DNA from: Vibrio ichthyoenteri ATCC 700023 | Lineage (GTDB): Bacteria > Pseudomonadota > Gammaproteobacteria > Enterobacterales > Vibrionaceae | Assembly (NCBI RefSeq): GCF_000222605.1 | Contig: NZ_AFWF01000101.1 | Span: forward strand, 1-37,948 | Direction of reading: 5' to 3' | Length of the DNA: 37,948 bases | In this document: positions 9,187-17,419 of the stretch, piece by piece | Layout: every line of letters starts with the position of its first letter | How positions within the stretch are numbered: position 1 is the first letter of the stretch | Made by a program: the position numbers and the translations under genes | Notes under the pieces: generated by a model | What the model was told of the DNA's origin: nothing | Seen by the model: only the letters and a program-made list of their open reading frames with translations | The model's database searches: none

Positions 9187-10827
9187 TTATGCAGCGCTGA
9201 GAACTTTTTTCTGATGCGCCATGTACTCATCAAACGTACCTTGGAAGCTCACCAATTTTTTCTCTTTCACATCAATGATAGAAGTCGCGAGTGATGAAAC
9301 AAACTCTCGGTCATGACTCACAAAAATCAACGTGCCTGTATAAACTTTTAATGCACTATTTAGTGCTTCAATCGCTTCCATATCCATGTGGTTGGTTGGC
9401 TCATCCATTACCAGCACATTGATATCTTGCATCATCAGTTTACCAAATAGTAGGCGGTTCTTCTCACCACCAGAACAGTTTTTGGCTTTTTTGTTGGCAT
9501 CATCGGCAGTAAATAGCAGGCGACCCAAAATACCGCGCACCATCAAGTCATTGTGCTTCACGGTACGCCATTGTGAAATCCACTCAAAGATAGTCAGATC
9601 GTTATCAAAATCAGCTGTACTGTCTTGAGGACAGTAACCGATCGATGCGTTTTCAGACCATTTCACCACACCTTGAGTTTGCTCTAGTTCATTCACTAGG
9701 CAGCGCAGTAGTGTTGTTTTACCCACACCATTTTCGCCGATTACCGCTAGGCGAGTGCCCGCTTCCAGCAACAAGTTACCTTTTTCAAACAGTAACTCCT
9801 CACCAAATGCGTGGCCGAGATCTTGTAGCTCAAGCGCTAGACGGTGTAGTTTTTTGCCTTCGCCAAAATCGATTGATGGGCTAACACGGCTGCTTGATTT
9901 CACTTCGTCTAATTGGATCTTGTCCATTTTCTTAGCGCGTGAGCTTGCTTGCTTCGCTTTCGATGCATTGGCACCAAAACGGTTGACGAAATCTTGTAGT
10001 TCGTTAATTTCCGCCGTCTTCTTCGCATTCGATGCCAATAGCTGCTCGCGAATCAAACCCGAAGCTTCTAGGAAGTACTCATAGTTACCAGGGTAAATAC
10101 GTAGCTCGCCGTAATCGATATCCGCCATGTGCGTACAAACAGAATTTAGGAAGTGACGGTCGTGCGAGATGATGATCATCGTACACTTACGTTGGTTCAA
10201 CTCTTCCGCCAACCAGTTGATGGTATGAATATCCAAGTTGTTGGTTGGTTCGTCGAGTAGCAAAATATCCGGGTTTGCGAACAACGCCTGTGCCAAAAGC
10301 ACACGTAGTTTCCAACCAGGCGCAACTTGCTGCATCAGGCCAAAATGAAACTCTTCTTCAATACCTGCTTGTAGCAAAATATCACCCGCGCGGCTTTCTG
10401 CGGTATAACCGTCCATTTCGGCAAACTCGCTTTCAAGCTCAGCCACTTTCATGCCGTCTTCTTCGCTCATCTCTGGTAATGAATAGATGCGCTCACGCTC
10501 TTGCTTCACTTCCCAAAGTTTACGGTCGCCCATGATCACAACATCAATAACGTTATGTTGTTCAAAAGCAAACTGATCTTGGCTCAATACACCCAGTTTT
10601 AGTCCTGGAGTAATGGAGACGTTACCTGAGCTTGGCGTTAACGCGCCGCTAAGGATTTTCATGAACGTTGACTTACCACAGCCGTTCGCGCCAATTAGGC
10701 CGTAACGGTTGCCGTTACCGAACTTTGCTGAAATGTTTTCAAACAGCGGCTCAGCACCAAATTGCATGGTGATATTATTTGTACTTATGATAGCAGTGCC
10801 CTCGAAGTAAATTTCTTTTAATAACAA
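9187..10827 (-). CDS. ybiT: ABC-F ATPase of the YbiT type
   Basis: This soluble twin-ATPase translation factor (ABC-F) acts on ribosomes rather than in a membrane. It closely resembles E. coli YbiT along its length. Domain 1 has Walker A 'GANGCGKST' and '[11 protein letters not shown]'. A charged linker (P-site tRNA-interaction motif) of about 80 residues follows. Domain 2 has 'GENGVGKTT', '[12 protein letters not shown]' and 'MDEPTNHMD'. I give the longest frame, from TTG 10827, the only conventional initiator before the conserved start. That TTG has no usable ribosome site, whereas GAGGG (10803-10799) stands 7 nt before ATC 10791 and 10 nt before ATA 10788, exactly where homologues begin. 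The true start is probably one of these rare codons. Confidence 0.92.
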   Translation of the reverse strand: MLLKEIYFEGTAIISTNNITMQFGAEPLFENISAKFGNGNRYGLIGANGCGKSTFMKILSGALTPSSGNVSITPGLKLGVLSQDQFAFEQHNVIDVVIMGDRKLWEVKQERERIYSLPEMSEEDGMKVAELESEFAEMDGYTAESRAGDILLQAGIEEEFHFGLMQQVAPGWKLRVLLAQALFANPDILLLDEPTNNLDIHTINWLAEELNQRKCTMIIISHDRHFLNSVCTHMADIDYGELRIYPGNYEYFLEASGLIREQLLASNAKKTAEINELQDFVNRFGANASKAKQASSRAKKMDKIQLDEVKSSSRVSPSIDFGEGKKLHRLALELQDLGHAFGEELLFEKGNLLLEAGTRLAVIGENGVGKTTLLRCLVNELEQTQGVVKWSENASIGYCPQDSTADFDNDLTIFEWISQWRTVKHNDLMVRGILGRLLFTADDANKKAKNCSGGEKNRLLFGKLMMQDINVLVMDEPTNHMDMEAIEALNSALKVYTGTLIFVSHDREFVSSLATSIIDVKEKKLVSFQGTFDEYMAHQKKVLSAA

Positions 10828-11115
10828 GCTCTTAATTCACTTTCGAGATACTGTTAAAAAAGGTCATATTGGATGTGGGCGCTATTCTAGCTGATTCATT
10901 CATAAGGTGATATAGGTCACGTTAATATTGAGCAGATTTTTTACAAAATAGAAGGCTTAAAATGGTGGACTTGGCTGATGATAGGTAGCAGAAATAAGCC
11001 TTAATCCATAAAATTATCGCCAAAGTGCTTAATCCTAACGCTGGTGCTGCAATATCGTTCAATACCTCGCGGTACTGACTTGCTACCTTGCCCGTTGCAC
11101 ACGGAGGATTGCACA

Positions 11116-11709
11116 ATGAATAGTCTTATTTTTGCCATGATCGTATTTGCTTTTGTTGGTTCAACCACGCCCGGCCCAGTAAATCTCCTCGCCACCAGTA
11201 CGGCAATAAATCACGGTAAACGTGCTGCGGCTAAATTTGTCATAGGAGCCTCTGTTGCTTACGCTATGGTGGTATTTTTAACTGGCGGAATGATGCAAAC
11301 CGTCGCCACTTTGATCCCGAAACTGTCCACCATCATGCAATTGACTGGCAGTCTATTTATCTTGTATCTCGCCTATAAAATTTATACTGCGCCCGTCACG
11401 TCTATCGAATCATCAAATGCCAAAAAATCCGGTTTTTGGACGGGATCATTAACACAAATCCTCAACCCTAAAGCGTGGTTAGTTGCCATGTCCGGTGTGA
11501 GCCTTTATGTTATAGGGCAAGAAAACGAACATTTATCGCTGTTAGTCTTTACTGCGGTTTCGTTAATTTTGTGCCTAATAGGGGTCGGGATCTGGGCGGT
11601 CGTTGGCCGACTATTGGCAAAATACCTAAATAATGCACAACGCTACGTGCTGTTTAATCGCGTGATGGCCGTGCTATTGGCGGTATCGGTCGGCGCAATC
11701 TGGATCTAA
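11116..11709 (+). CDS. LysE/RhtB-family amino-acid exporter
   Basis: The 197-residue inner-membrane protein has the LysE pattern: about six helices, an N-terminal 'GSTTPGPVNLLATSTAINHG' motif after helix 1, and 'QILNPKAWLVAMSG' in the middle. Family members export amino acids or related small molecules by proton antiport; the substrate is not evident. ATG 11116 follows GGAGG at good spacing. The frame is open upstream to 11044 but that part is not protein-like. The AraC-type gene begins 35 bp after its stop and is probably in the same transcript, a common LysE-regulator pairing. Confidence 0.88.
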   Translation: MNSLIFAMIVFAFVGSTTPGPVNLLATSTAINHGKRAAAKFVIGASVAYAMVVFLTGGMMQTVATLIPKLSTIMQLTGSLFILYLAYKIYTAPVTSIESSNAKKSGFWTGSLTQILNPKAWLVAMSGVSLYVIGQENEHLSLLVFTAVSLILCLIGVGIWAVVGRLLAKYLNNAQRYVLFNRVMAVLLAVSVGAIWI

Positions 11710-11744
11710 ATCATATGGACATGCAAAAAGGATCGTAAAGGACG

Positions 11745-12596
11745 ATGAAAAAAGATGACAGTGTCAGTTTTAATCAGAGTACCTTGCTACCTTGGATTGA
11801 GCTGAGAGTTGCCCAGCAAAGTTCAGCCTGCTATCAAGCTCATTCTCATGATGAGTTCTCTTTTGGCATCATTGACAGCGGCGTGGCTGACTACCAAAAC
11901 CGTGATAACCACTACCGCATAAGCCAAGGTGATCTTGTCACCATCAATCCATTTGATGTGCATTCTTGTAATCCCGAACCGGCTGAGACTCGTCATAGTG
12001 CGTGGTCTTATCGCATGCTGTTTGTCGACGCCGAAAAAATGGGCCAAGTGCAACAAGAAGTCCTGCCTACTCAACCGGGGCTATACACACCGTTTACTCA
12101 TGATCTTGAGCGTTGCGACATCTTGCAACAACAGTTCAATGCCCTATTTCAAGCTCTACAGCTAGGAGCAAGTCACCTGCATGCTGAGGTTTGTTTATTT
12201 GAGTTTATCGCAGGGTGTTTTTCCTCTCACCAAGAGAAAATCCCCCCCTCTCACCAAACACATCCATGCTTGGCACATGTGCGCGAAAAATTGCTCGACC
12301 AAGTGAATCACAATCACCACCTGCAATCACTGGCCGATACCGCTGGCATGAGTCGTTACCAATTAGTGCGCGGATTCAAAAGCCAATTTGGCCTGCCTCC
12401 TCATGCTTATTTAATGGATGAAAAAATCAAACGCGCCAAACAGATGCTTAAATCCGGCCAACCAATCTCAGATATCGCTTTGCAGCTTGGTTTTTCCGAT
12501 CAAGCTCATTTTCAGCGTCAATTTAAAAGAAAGCTGGCAGTGACACCAAAATTCTATCAATCGCATTTTGTGCCTGCAGGTTCAAGCGTCAAATAG
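11745..12596 (+). CDS. AraC-family regulator with cupin sensor domain
   Basis: The 283-residue protein has an N-terminal cupin-like AraC_binding domain (about 10-150, with 'HSHDEFSFGIIDSG' and 'GDLVTINPFDVHSC'). The C-terminal double helix-turn-helix (about 185-275) shows 'SLADTAGMSRYQLVRGFKSQ' and 'ISDIALQLGFSDQAHFQRQF'. It should bind a small molecule and activate transcription, most simply of the LysE exporter upstream, with which it is probably co-transcribed. AAAGGA precedes the ATG. The rdh operon starts about 125 bp downstream at its own FNR-like site, so a role there is possible but less likely. Confidence 0.9.
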   Translation: MKKDDSVSFNQSTLLPWIELRVAQQSSACYQAHSHDEFSFGIIDSGVADYQNRDNHYRISQGDLVTINPFDVHSCNPEPAETRHSAWSYRMLFVDAEKMGQVQQEVLPTQPGLYTPFTHDLERCDILQQQFNALFQALQLGASHLHAEVCLFEFIAGCFSSHQEKIPPSHQTHPCLAHVREKLLDQVNHNHHLQSLADTAGMSRYQLVRGFKSQFGLPPHAYLMDEKIKRAKQMLKSGQPISDIALQLGFSDQAHFQRQFKRKLAVTPKFYQSHFVPAGSSVK

Positions 12597-12720
12597 CTAA
12601 GCGAAATACTTCCAGCCGACAGCAAATCCCTGAATTTCCACTTCTCTTTAAAACAGCGAAGGAAATTGTCAAAAATATCTTTCCCAAATTTTTGTTGCTT
12701 GTTTTTACTCAAGCACAGAC

Positions 12721-12734
12721 TTGATCAAAATCAT
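12721..12734 (+). promoter_or_regulatory. FNR-like box upstream of the rdh operon
   Basis: TTGATCAAAATCAT matches the FNR consensus TTGAT-N4-ATCAA at 9 of 10 fixed positions. It lies about 110 bp before the TPR start, on an otherwise gene-free stretch (12597-12841). A TAAATC at 12753-12758 could serve as a -10, placing the box near -40, the class II position. It lacks the TGTGA core expected of CRP. The site implies induction without oxygen. Confidence 0.6.
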
Positions 12735-12841
12735 GTTTGCATCCAAAGGGAATAAATCTACCACTTTAGGGTTAAAAACAACCTTTTGACCATTAACAGA
12801 ATACTCAATATTAGCGCTGAAATTTAAGTAGGACCTTATGC

Positions 12842-13948
12842 ATGATCAGCACTAAATGGCTAGAACTATACCAATACCTCCACAGCCAAATCCCTTCGCT
12901 CCCTGCCCAAGCAGACGTTGAACCACAATTGAACGACCGTCTGATGTTTTTAAGTGCGCGATTTGCGCAAGTGGGACGTGAACAAGATAAAAACCAGCTC
13001 GACTGGTTAGAGCATGAAAGTTTTACTTTGGTCATGAGTGACCTATTTGAACCACTTTCCATTACCGAGCAACAACTGCAATTTCTATTTGAAACCTTAA
13101 TGGCTGCACAAATGTGCCAATTAGCCATGATCGTAACCAACCGCTACAAATCACTGCTTCCTGAACATGAATTCAAGAGCAAATGTGGCCTAGTGTATCA
13201 GCAGCTTGGCGACTACGAGATGGCAAAAGCGATGTTAGAAGAGTCTATGGCACTCAACGATAACAACCCGATGGTTCATTGCCACCTTGGTTTTAACTAC
13301 CTTTACCAAGGCGAGAGCGATTTAGCCGCAGAGCAGTTTCAACGCAGTATTGAAATCGACGACAACTTTGTCGGCGGATATCAAAATTTAGCTGGCCTAC
13401 ATTACCAAGACAGTAAATTTGAATTAGCGGCTCAATATGCCGAGCAAGCTTTTGCCTGTGATCAGTCATTAGCCTCAACCTACATCACCGCTGTCAGCTC
13501 ATACCTTGCCCTTGGCCAAAATGATAAAGCCGATCAGTGGATCACGGCCGCTTTGAACAACGAAGTGTCATCTATCGAGCTGGTACGTTTAGCGGGGATC
13601 ACCGCACACCAAAATGGCCGTTTAGAAGAAGCACTCGAAGCACTTGATCATTATCTGCTACTCAAGCCGGAAAGTTACGACGTGGTCAGCATTCGGGTGC
13701 GAGTGAAAGCCGATCTGCATCTCTATGCCGATCTTGAACCGGATATTCGCCAATTGTTGATTTTTGAACCACACGATGAGTGGTGCTTAGAACACCTATT
13801 CCTGTGTTACTTCCACACCGAAAAATGGGCCGATGCTCAATTGGTGATGGTTGAACTCAACAAACTGGCTGGCCACTACAAAATGACCTATCGAGATCAG
13901 ATCAATACCATGAACAAAGCTCTGAGCCTTGATGTGGTCCAAATATAA
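12842..13948 (+). CDS. TPR protein heading the rdh operon
   Basis: The 368-residue soluble protein is made of helix pairs of the tetratricopeptide type. Clear repeats occur at about residues 115-220 ('GLVYQQLGDYEMAKAMLEES', 'HLGFNYLYQGESDLAAEQFQ', 'NLAGLHYQDSKFELAAQYAE'), with degenerate ones on both sides. There is no signal peptide or membrane helix, so it is cytoplasmic. AGGA lies 8 nt before ATG 12842. Its stop is 19 bp before the dehalogenase start, so it is surely co-transcribed. A role as a maturation chaperone for the cofactor-loaded Tat substrate is a reasonable inference, not shown. It is unlike RdhT (trigger factor type), the chaperone of classical rdh clusters. Confidence 0.85.
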   Translation: MISTKWLELYQYLHSQIPSLPAQADVEPQLNDRLMFLSARFAQVGREQDKNQLDWLEHESFTLVMSDLFEPLSITEQQLQFLFETLMAAQMCQLAMIVTNRYKSLLPEHEFKSKCGLVYQQLGDYEMAKAMLEESMALNDNNPMVHCHLGFNYLYQGESDLAAEQFQRSIEIDDNFVGGYQNLAGLHYQDSKFELAAQYAEQAFACDQSLASTYITAVSSYLALGQNDKADQWITAALNNEVSSIELVRLAGITAHQNGRLEEALEALDHYLLLKPESYDVVSIRVRVKADLHLYADLEPDIRQLLIFEPHDEWCLEHLFLCYFHTEKWADAQLVMVELNKLAGHYKMTYRDQINTMNKALSLDVVQI

Positions 13949-13967
13949 TTATAAATCTGGAGTTAAT

Positions 13968-15482
13968 GTGAAAGAGCAAGTTGAAACTGGTGTCGCCGAC
14001 ACCTCACGCCGCGACTTCTTGAAGCTAGGTGGCGCAGCTGCCGCCACAGCGACAATTGGTGCAGCGGCTGGCGCTGGCTTTGTGCTGGGCCGAGATCCTG
14101 ATGCAAACGTCGGCTGGGGCCGCACTGAATCAGGCCACGATATGTACTTTAACCGCGAACCATTTCGGGTTGATGTTGCCCCGACCATGGAAGTTGCCGG
14201 CGAGCTCACTCGTCCTGAATGGAGTGACTTCTTATTCCACCGTACCCGTGTGCTGGGTGCTGAAATGAAAAATGGTTGGATTCCAACCACAGACTGGCGT
14301 GAGATTCCTAATGAAAGAGTACGTGAATATTACTCACGCTACCCTGAACGTTGGGCAGACATGTACCAATCATTTGAAGAGAAAGCAGAACACGCGCAAA
14401 ACTTTGAACAGCACCGCTCACGCTTTGCGCTTGGATGGGCGTACTCTGCAGCCTATATGCGTGGTGTGAAGAGTGATTTTCCACCAAGCCCGAAAGGTCA
14501 CCCAGATGAGGTCGATTTTCAGTGGGTAAAACGGACTAAACAAGAGTTTAAATCACCAAAGCACGCTTCCGATTTGATCAAAAAGATGGCATTCAAATTT
14601 GGCATGAGCATTGTGGGCATCACTAAGATGGACCCAAATTTCATGTTCAAAAATACCATGCGTGGTATGCCTGATTGGGATGAATCCGTACCAAAACACT
14701 GGAAGAACGTCATCATATTTGGCACCCCAATGAACTGGGACCCAATGTATGCAGCCATCGGTTACTCAACATCGTATGACGGTTACTTCCGCGCAAAAAA
14801 TGCATCAGGTCTAATGGCGGCGTTTCTTGGCGAGCTTGGCTATGCGGCTCGTCCACAGTGGCCGGGCTCTGATTACGAAATCGTTGTGCCACCACTGGCT
14901 ATCCAAGCTGGTATGGGTGAAGCCGCACGTAACGGTATTCTATTAACACCAGAGTTAGGGCCAAACATTCGTCTGGCGGCTGTGATCACAGAACTGGATC
15001 TCGAAGCTGATAAACCGATCGACACTAAAGTTAAGCACTTTTGTGAAGAGTGTAAGATCTGCGCTGATTCATGCCCGAGTGGCTCAATCAGTAAAGCAGA
15101 TAAGCCCGATGTTGTGGTGCGTGGTTACCGAAAATTCGACTTCAACCAAGACAGTTGCTGGACAATGTGGCGCCAAGGCCCGACCGAAACCGCCATGGGT
15201 TGTCGCGTGTGTATCGCAGTATGCCCTTACACTCGTAAGAACAACTGGATTCATGCCTTAGTGAAAGAGACTGATCCTCGCGATCCAACCGGCATCACGC
15301 GTAAAACGCTATTGGCGATGCAGCACAACTTCTTCTACTACCCAGAGGCCGAAGCGTATCACGGCGATTGGAATGGCGGTCGTTTTGCAGGCTACCACCA
15401 GCCACCTGAATGGATGCGCAGCGAGAATTACCTCAAGGTTGAAAAAACTTGGGAATACGATGGTAACTGGGAGGGCTTCTAA
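13968..15482 (+). CDS. Reductive dehalogenase catalytic subunit (RdhA-like)
   Basis: The 504-residue protein has a twin-arginine signal (SRRDFLKLGG, residues 13-22, then an Ala/Gly-rich helix). A corrinoid-binding dehalogenase domain follows. A strongly conserved stretch 'AGMGEAARNGILLTPELGP' spans 314-332. Two [4Fe-4S] sites end it: C359-x2-C362-x2-C365-x3-C369-P and C397-x14-C412-x2-C415-x3-C419-P. Length and order are those of respiratory RdhA. QueG, a cytosolic relative, lacks the Tat signal and is shorter. RdhA enzymes remove halogen from organohalides with cob(I)amide as terminal respiratory step; the substrate cannot be read here. The start is GTG 13968 with TGGAG 7 nt upstream; the frame's earlier TTG overlaps the TPR gene. 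The rdhB-like ATG overlaps its stop (TAATG). Confidence 0.9.
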   Translation: MKEQVETGVADTSRRDFLKLGGAAAATATIGAAAGAGFVLGRDPDANVGWGRTESGHDMYFNREPFRVDVAPTMEVAGELTRPEWSDFLFHRTRVLGAEMKNGWIPTTDWREIPNERVREYYSRYPERWADMYQSFEEKAEHAQNFEQHRSRFALGWAYSAAYMRGVKSDFPPSPKGHPDEVDFQWVKRTKQEFKSPKHASDLIKKMAFKFGMSIVGITKMDPNFMFKNTMRGMPDWDESVPKHWKNVIIFGTPMNWDPMYAAIGYSTSYDGYFRAKNASGLMAAFLGELGYAARPQWPGSDYEIVVPPLAIQAGMGEAARNGILLTPELGPNIRLAAVITELDLEADKPIDTKVKHFCEECKICADSCPSGSISKADKPDVVVRGYRKFDFNQDSCWTMWRQGPTETAMGCRVCIAVCPYTRKNNWIHALVKETDPRDPTGITRKTLLAMQHNFFYYPEAEAYHGDWNGGRFAGYHQPPEWMRSENYLKVEKTWEYDGNWEGF

Positions 15483-15793
15483 TGTTTCCACAATCAACTG
15501 TACTTGATCCGCTATTTTGGATGGCGTTTGGTGCACTACAAGTGCTGGTTTTTGCCGGTGCTAATCAATGGGCAAAACAATTCAAGCTGGGTATGAACTG
15601 GTGGAAATGGGCATTAGTCGGTGGTTGGTGGGCTTCCATCGTTTTAACTGTCGCTGGTGCGTTTACCCTACTGGGTGAAAACGAAGGTTTAGCTGGTTGG
15701 TACTTCCTAGGCTTTGCAGGCACTGGGCTTATCATTGGCGGCGCAATTTTATTGCGCGTGCTGATTGCGCTCAAACCAAACACCGCACACTGA
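15482..15793 (+). CDS. RdhB-like membrane anchor
   Basis: The 103-residue protein is almost entirely hydrophobic with three predicted helices (about 10-27, 43-63 and 71-94). That is the length and topology of RdhB, which tethers the exported RdhA to the outer face of the inner membrane. Several Trp residues flank helix 2 (NWWKWALVGGWW), as is usual at membrane interfaces. ATG 15482 overlaps the rdhA stop by one base, implying translational coupling and near-equal output. The assignment rests on size, topology and position, since RdhB sequences are poorly conserved. Confidence 0.8.
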   Translation: MFPQSTVLDPLFWMAFGALQVLVFAGANQWAKQFKLGMNWWKWALVGGWWASIVLTVAGAFTLLGENEGLAGWYFLGFAGTGLIIGGAILLRVLIALKPNTAH

Positions 15794-15822
15794 TCCCATT
15801 CATCGTGATTTAGTAATATATT

Positions 15823-15858
15823 AAGGAGCAAGCCACAAGAATCTCATTTTGTGGCTTG
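15823..15858 (+). other. Ribosome site separated from its start by a hairpin
   Basis: AAGGAG (15823-15828) is followed at once by a perfect 10-bp inverted repeat, CAAGCCACAA (15829-15838) and TTGTGGCTTG (15849-15858), loop 10 nt. ATG 15870 comes 11 nt later and has no other ribosome site. Folding the hairpin would bring AAGGAG within normal distance of the ATG. No U run follows, so a terminator is unlikely. Confidence 0.6.
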
Positions 15859-15869
15859 TCTATTTCTAT

Positions 15870-17120
15870 ATGGCAATTAAAAAAGCAAAAACTCCAAATC
15901 GAAATAAAAACCTCGAAAAGATCCTTAGCATCTTGTCGATTTTACTCCTCATTGGTGCATGGTTTTTAGGTGGTTTACGGCCAAACAATTCCCAAGCACA
16001 ATTTTTTGAGCACATCGCTTCTCTTGAAGATCAGTTGCTAGAAATCTCTCCGAACTTATATCAATTGGTGGGGGCAGATGGCGAAGAAAATGCCAAATGG
16101 GTGAGCTTTGGTTCTGGTATCGGCTATGGTGGTGAACTCACGATCGGCGCCGTATTTACCGCTGCAGGCGAGGTGGAAACGATCTCTCTACTCTCTTCAA
16201 AAGAAACGTCGTCATACTTTGATAAAGTGGTAGAAGAAAAGCTGCCTGAAGCTTTGCTCGGCAAAAACCTGAAAAAGGCCATCAATGTAGATGCCATCAC
16301 TGGCGCAACACTCACCTCTGATGCGTATACACAAGCACTCAATCAAGCAGCAGATCCTGTTCGCCAAGCGCTGTTTGGCTACCGATTGTCTGAGCAAGCT
16401 TCACCTTTGAGCTACTTTAAGTGGCTGGATGCCGCTGCACTGGTCTTCTTTGGCATCGCGGTTTGGGTCAACCGTACTCGTTCTGAGCACAAAATAAAAA
16501 TGAATGTCGCGTTACTGGCCGCTTCAACCCTGTTATTTGGATTCCATTCAGCGTCCCTTTATTCCGCTTCCATTATGGGCGGTTTGGTTTATGGCTCTTG
16601 GATCTCAGGAGTCGCGAACTACACGCCATTTATTCTGTTAGCGCTGAGTATTGCTTACATCTTCTATTACAACCGCAATGTCTACTGTCAGAGCCTATGT
16701 CCATTTGGCGCAGTACAGCAATGCTTAGCCAAGGTGGGTAACGCAAAATCATCACCGGTACGCCACCAATTCTTTATTTGGTTTCCCCGTGTGTTACTGC
16801 TTGTCACTCTATGTTTAGGAGCCTATTTCCGCAGCCCAGCGGCATTCGTTTACGAACCGTTTGGCATTGCCTTTGGCATGATTGGCGGCATGTACCTCTT
16901 TATACTTACGGTGATGATCATCCTAACGTCATTGGTAGTCCGTCGACCTTGGTGTCAAAGCCTATGCCCAATCAATGCCATGACCGATTTTGTCGTATTC
17001 AATAAAAACTGGTTCAAGCAAATGCGTAATCAAAAAGGCAAAAAAACTCGCCCAAGCACACCACGATCGCCTCGTCGCAGCGTGATGGATAATGAAGCCA
17101 CGAAACAAAATAAGGAATAA
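15870..17120 (+). CDS. NosR/RdhC-like flavinylated membrane electron-transfer protein
   Basis: The 416-residue protein has an N-terminal helix (17-35) and a periplasmic FMN-binding domain (about 60-165). The latter carries the flavin-transferase motif D141-AITGAT, so FMN is probably joined to Thr147 by ApbE. About five membrane helices follow (185-200, 212-235, 250-267, 302-320, 332-357), as do two CxxxCP motifs (C273/C277, C362/C366) on cytoplasmic loops. The tail is basic. This is the layout of NosR, and of RdhC in organohalide respirers, proposed to move electrons from quinol across the membrane to the reductase. ATG 15870 is chosen because homology-like sequence begins there; TTG 15849 lies inside a hairpin. 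It links RdhA to the quinone pool by inference. Confidence 0.87.
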   Translation: MAIKKAKTPNRNKNLEKILSILSILLLIGAWFLGGLRPNNSQAQFFEHIASLEDQLLEISPNLYQLVGADGEENAKWVSFGSGIGYGGELTIGAVFTAAGEVETISLLSSKETSSYFDKVVEEKLPEALLGKNLKKAINVDAITGATLTSDAYTQALNQAADPVRQALFGYRLSEQASPLSYFKWLDAAALVFFGIAVWVNRTRSEHKIKMNVALLAASTLLFGFHSASLYSASIMGGLVYGSWISGVANYTPFILLALSIAYIFYYNRNVYCQSLCPFGAVQQCLAKVGNAKSSPVRHQFFIWFPRVLLLVTLCLGAYFRSPAAFVYEPFGIAFGMIGGMYLFILTVMIILTSLVVRRPWCQSLCPINAMTDFVVFNKNWFKQMRNQKGKKTRPSTPRSPRRSVMDNEATKQNKE

Positions 17121-17122
17121 CA

Positions 17123-17341
17123 ATGAGACAACATATCTCTATGGCGTTTTACTGTTTGGCATCAGTGGTGATCGTTTTGCAACTATCCACCAGCTACATA
17201 AGCTTAAGCAACGAACAGACAGCTCAGCAATTGCTGCATACTGTGACCAAGCAAGCAGAAAAAGCGACGGTTGTAGTAGAGAGTAAGGTCAAAATTGACT
17301 ATCAGCAGATGGCTGCAGATATGGCACAAGAAAAATACTAG
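17123..17341 (+). CDS. Small membrane-tethered protein of the rdh operon
   Basis: The 72-residue product begins at ATG 17123, two bases after the preceding stop, with AAGGA inside the end of that gene. Residues 7-27 form one hydrophobic helix (signal anchor or uncleaved signal). The rest is a hydrophilic helix with alternating Gln, Lys, Ala and Glu, likely in the periplasm. It has no cysteine, so it carries no heme or Fe-S cluster. The terminator follows 40 bp later, making it the last gene of the operon. I do not recognise the family. Tight coupling suggests a structural or assembly subunit. Confidence 0.75.
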   Translation: MRQHISMAFYCLASVVIVLQLSTSYISLSNEQTAQQLLHTVTKQAEKATVVVESKVKIDYQQMAADMAQEKY

Positions 17342-17380
17342 CTATATCAATGCGATCACTATATTAATGATAACTATTCT

Positions 17381-17410
17381 AAGGAGCTTAACCTCGTTTA
17401 AGCTCCTTTT
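17381..17410 (+). terminator. rdh operon terminator
   Basis: AAGGAGCTTAA (17381-17391) pairs with TTAAGCTCCTT (17398-17408) around a 6-nt loop; TT and then ATAC follow. The stem is perfect at 11 bp. The A/T run is short, so some read-through into the AraC gene 10 bp later is possible. Confidence 0.75.
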
Positions 17411-17419
17411 ATACGTACT

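Noticed and set aside
9386-10535. Several plus-strand open frames inside ybiT
   Set aside because: They are shadows of a strongly conserved minus-strand coding sequence; none has a ribosome site or family-like sequence.
12660-12700. Terminator after the LysE-linked AraC gene
   Set aside because: CAAAAAT...ATTTTTG can pair but is AT-only and short; it is not convincing as an intrinsic terminator.
13929-13967. TTG 13929 as start of rdhA
   Set aside because: It overlaps the TPR gene, has no ribosome site and would place extra residues before the Tat signal; GTG 13968 has TGGAG at good distance.
13968-15482. Epoxyqueuosine reductase (QueG) as alternative to RdhA
   Set aside because: QueG is cytosolic and shorter. 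This protein has a Tat signal, an RdhB-like partner and a NosR-like gene next to it. A phylogeny would settle it.
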